NCBI GenBank assembly: GCA_018398585.1
Contig: JAGTTD010000001.1
Span: forward strand, 31,943,438 to 32,007,437
Length of the DNA: 64,000 nt
Direction of reading: 5' to 3'
DNA from: Simmondsia chinensis
Taxonomy: Eukaryota; Streptophyta; Magnoliopsida; Caryophyllales; Simmondsiaceae
The notes under the pieces were generated by a model. That model was not told where the DNA came from. It saw only the letters and a list, made by a program, of their open reading frames with translations, and did no database searches. How positions within the stretch are numbered: position 1 is the first letter of the stretch; every line of letters begins with the position of its first letter. The position numbers and the translations under genes were made by a program. Below are positions 63,536-64,000 of the stretch, piece by piece.

Positions 63536-64000
63536 ATTTAATTTAGGAAACTGAATATTTTCTAAATTGGTTCGATCAGGCGCAAGAAAATAACTTTAGA
63601 ATTCTTTAATTTTAAATCTAAAGGACTAATATTCTAATATAAACATAACAAACATGGATTATCCAAGCATAATAATCCATGAAGTAAAAGCATAAATAAT
63701 TTGCAAAAATTAAAGGAAAGTATTAAAAGAATAGTTAATAAAAAATACCTGGATTGTCTGCCGCAATTGTCTCCCGAGAGGTATCATTGAGACCGTGAGA
63801 TCATCTCGGGAATGACCCCTTGACACCCGGAGTCTGGGCTCCCAAAATATTTAGATTTGGAAAAATTTAGAAGCAAAATTTTTTCTTTCAATCTTTCCGA
63901 AACATAATTTTTTCGAAAAATTATGCTAAACCTAAATTTAAAAAGCCCCTAAAATAATCTTAGGGTTTTACTGCAGGAGAAAAATAGGTTTCAAAAACTT
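63536..64000 (-). repeat. Start of another LTR, probably antisense
   Basis: The sequence changes at TGTTAAGAAAATTTAATTT. The block contains TGGATTATCCAAGCATAATAATCCATG and CCCGGAGTCTGGGCTCCC-like stretches, and TG at the breakpoint suggests an LTR terminus. Orientation is guessed from the reversed 5'-leader-like order. It runs past the window end and no partner is present. Confidence 0.35.

Noticed and set aside
1..64000. tRNA, rRNA or microRNA genes
   Set aside because: Only primer-site complements and SINE-type box motifs were seen; no cloverleaf or rRNA sequence was recognised by eye. A covariance-model search would settle it.

Overview
The window reads as plant nuclear DNA, most likely from a dicot-type angiosperm with a large, repeat-rich genome. 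It holds no convincing host gene. Nearly all of it can be assigned to nested transposable elements whose families are typical of plants: Ty1/copia elements primed by initiator tRNA-Met, Athila and Tat-type Ty3/gypsy elements, a chromodomain gypsy element (Reina-like), an L1-type LINE, a Mutator-like DNA transposon (MULE), TTG-tailed SINEs and a possible MITE. The base composition is AT-rich, and every long coding region carries frameshifts and stops, so this is best seen as old heterochromatic or intergenic sequence.

Layout. 1-327: flank with a SINE. 328-8653: Sirevirus-like copia element on the minus strand with two LTRs of about 1.5 kb; a SINE lies inside its right LTR and a 5'-truncated poly(A) retro-insert lies inside its RNase H region. 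8654-11921: poorly assigned sequence with a MITE candidate and a 28-bp minisatellite. 11922-13846 and 27395-27626: two diverged antisense LTRs of one family around a short internal remnant; the right-hand LTR is split by the next element. 13847-27394: Athila-like gypsy element (LTRs about 1.5 kb, PBS TGGCGCCGTTGC, gag, RT, RNase H, integrase), itself carrying a complete 3.7-kb MULE (21700-25426) in its 3' untranslated region. 27627-41069: Tat-type gypsy copy A, interrupted by an L1-type LINE (31164-39012) that is in turn interrupted by an unrecognised insert of about 3.8 kb. 41070-60841: Tat-type copy B, interrupted by a complete copia element (43893-52407, target duplication CTTAC) and a complete Reina-like chromovirus (55214-60645, target duplication GAATC). 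60842-63535: 5' LTR and leader of a second, related copia element, containing a hairpin-forming inverted repeat. 63536-64000: start of another, apparently antisense, LTR.

The insertion order can be read directly. Copies A and B of the Tat element are oldest. The LINE entered A, and copy B keeps the matching empty site. The copia and Reina elements entered B; removing each one restores the Tat reading frame. The antisense-LTR element predates Athila, which predates the MULE. The SINE at 7487-7601 is younger than the copia element it sits in, because the other LTR keeps the empty site.

The most unusual structure is the MULE. Its 104-bp terminal inverted repeats and perfect 9-bp target duplication are followed, at both ends, by arrays of eight or nine short CpG-bearing palindromes of the form AACCGCG...CGCGGTT. 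Other features worth attention are the 60-bp-period palindrome array in the copia leader, a copia LTR that has absorbed a second LTR terminus and a primer-site-like motif, the foldback in the third copia LTR, and the unrecognised insert in the LINE.
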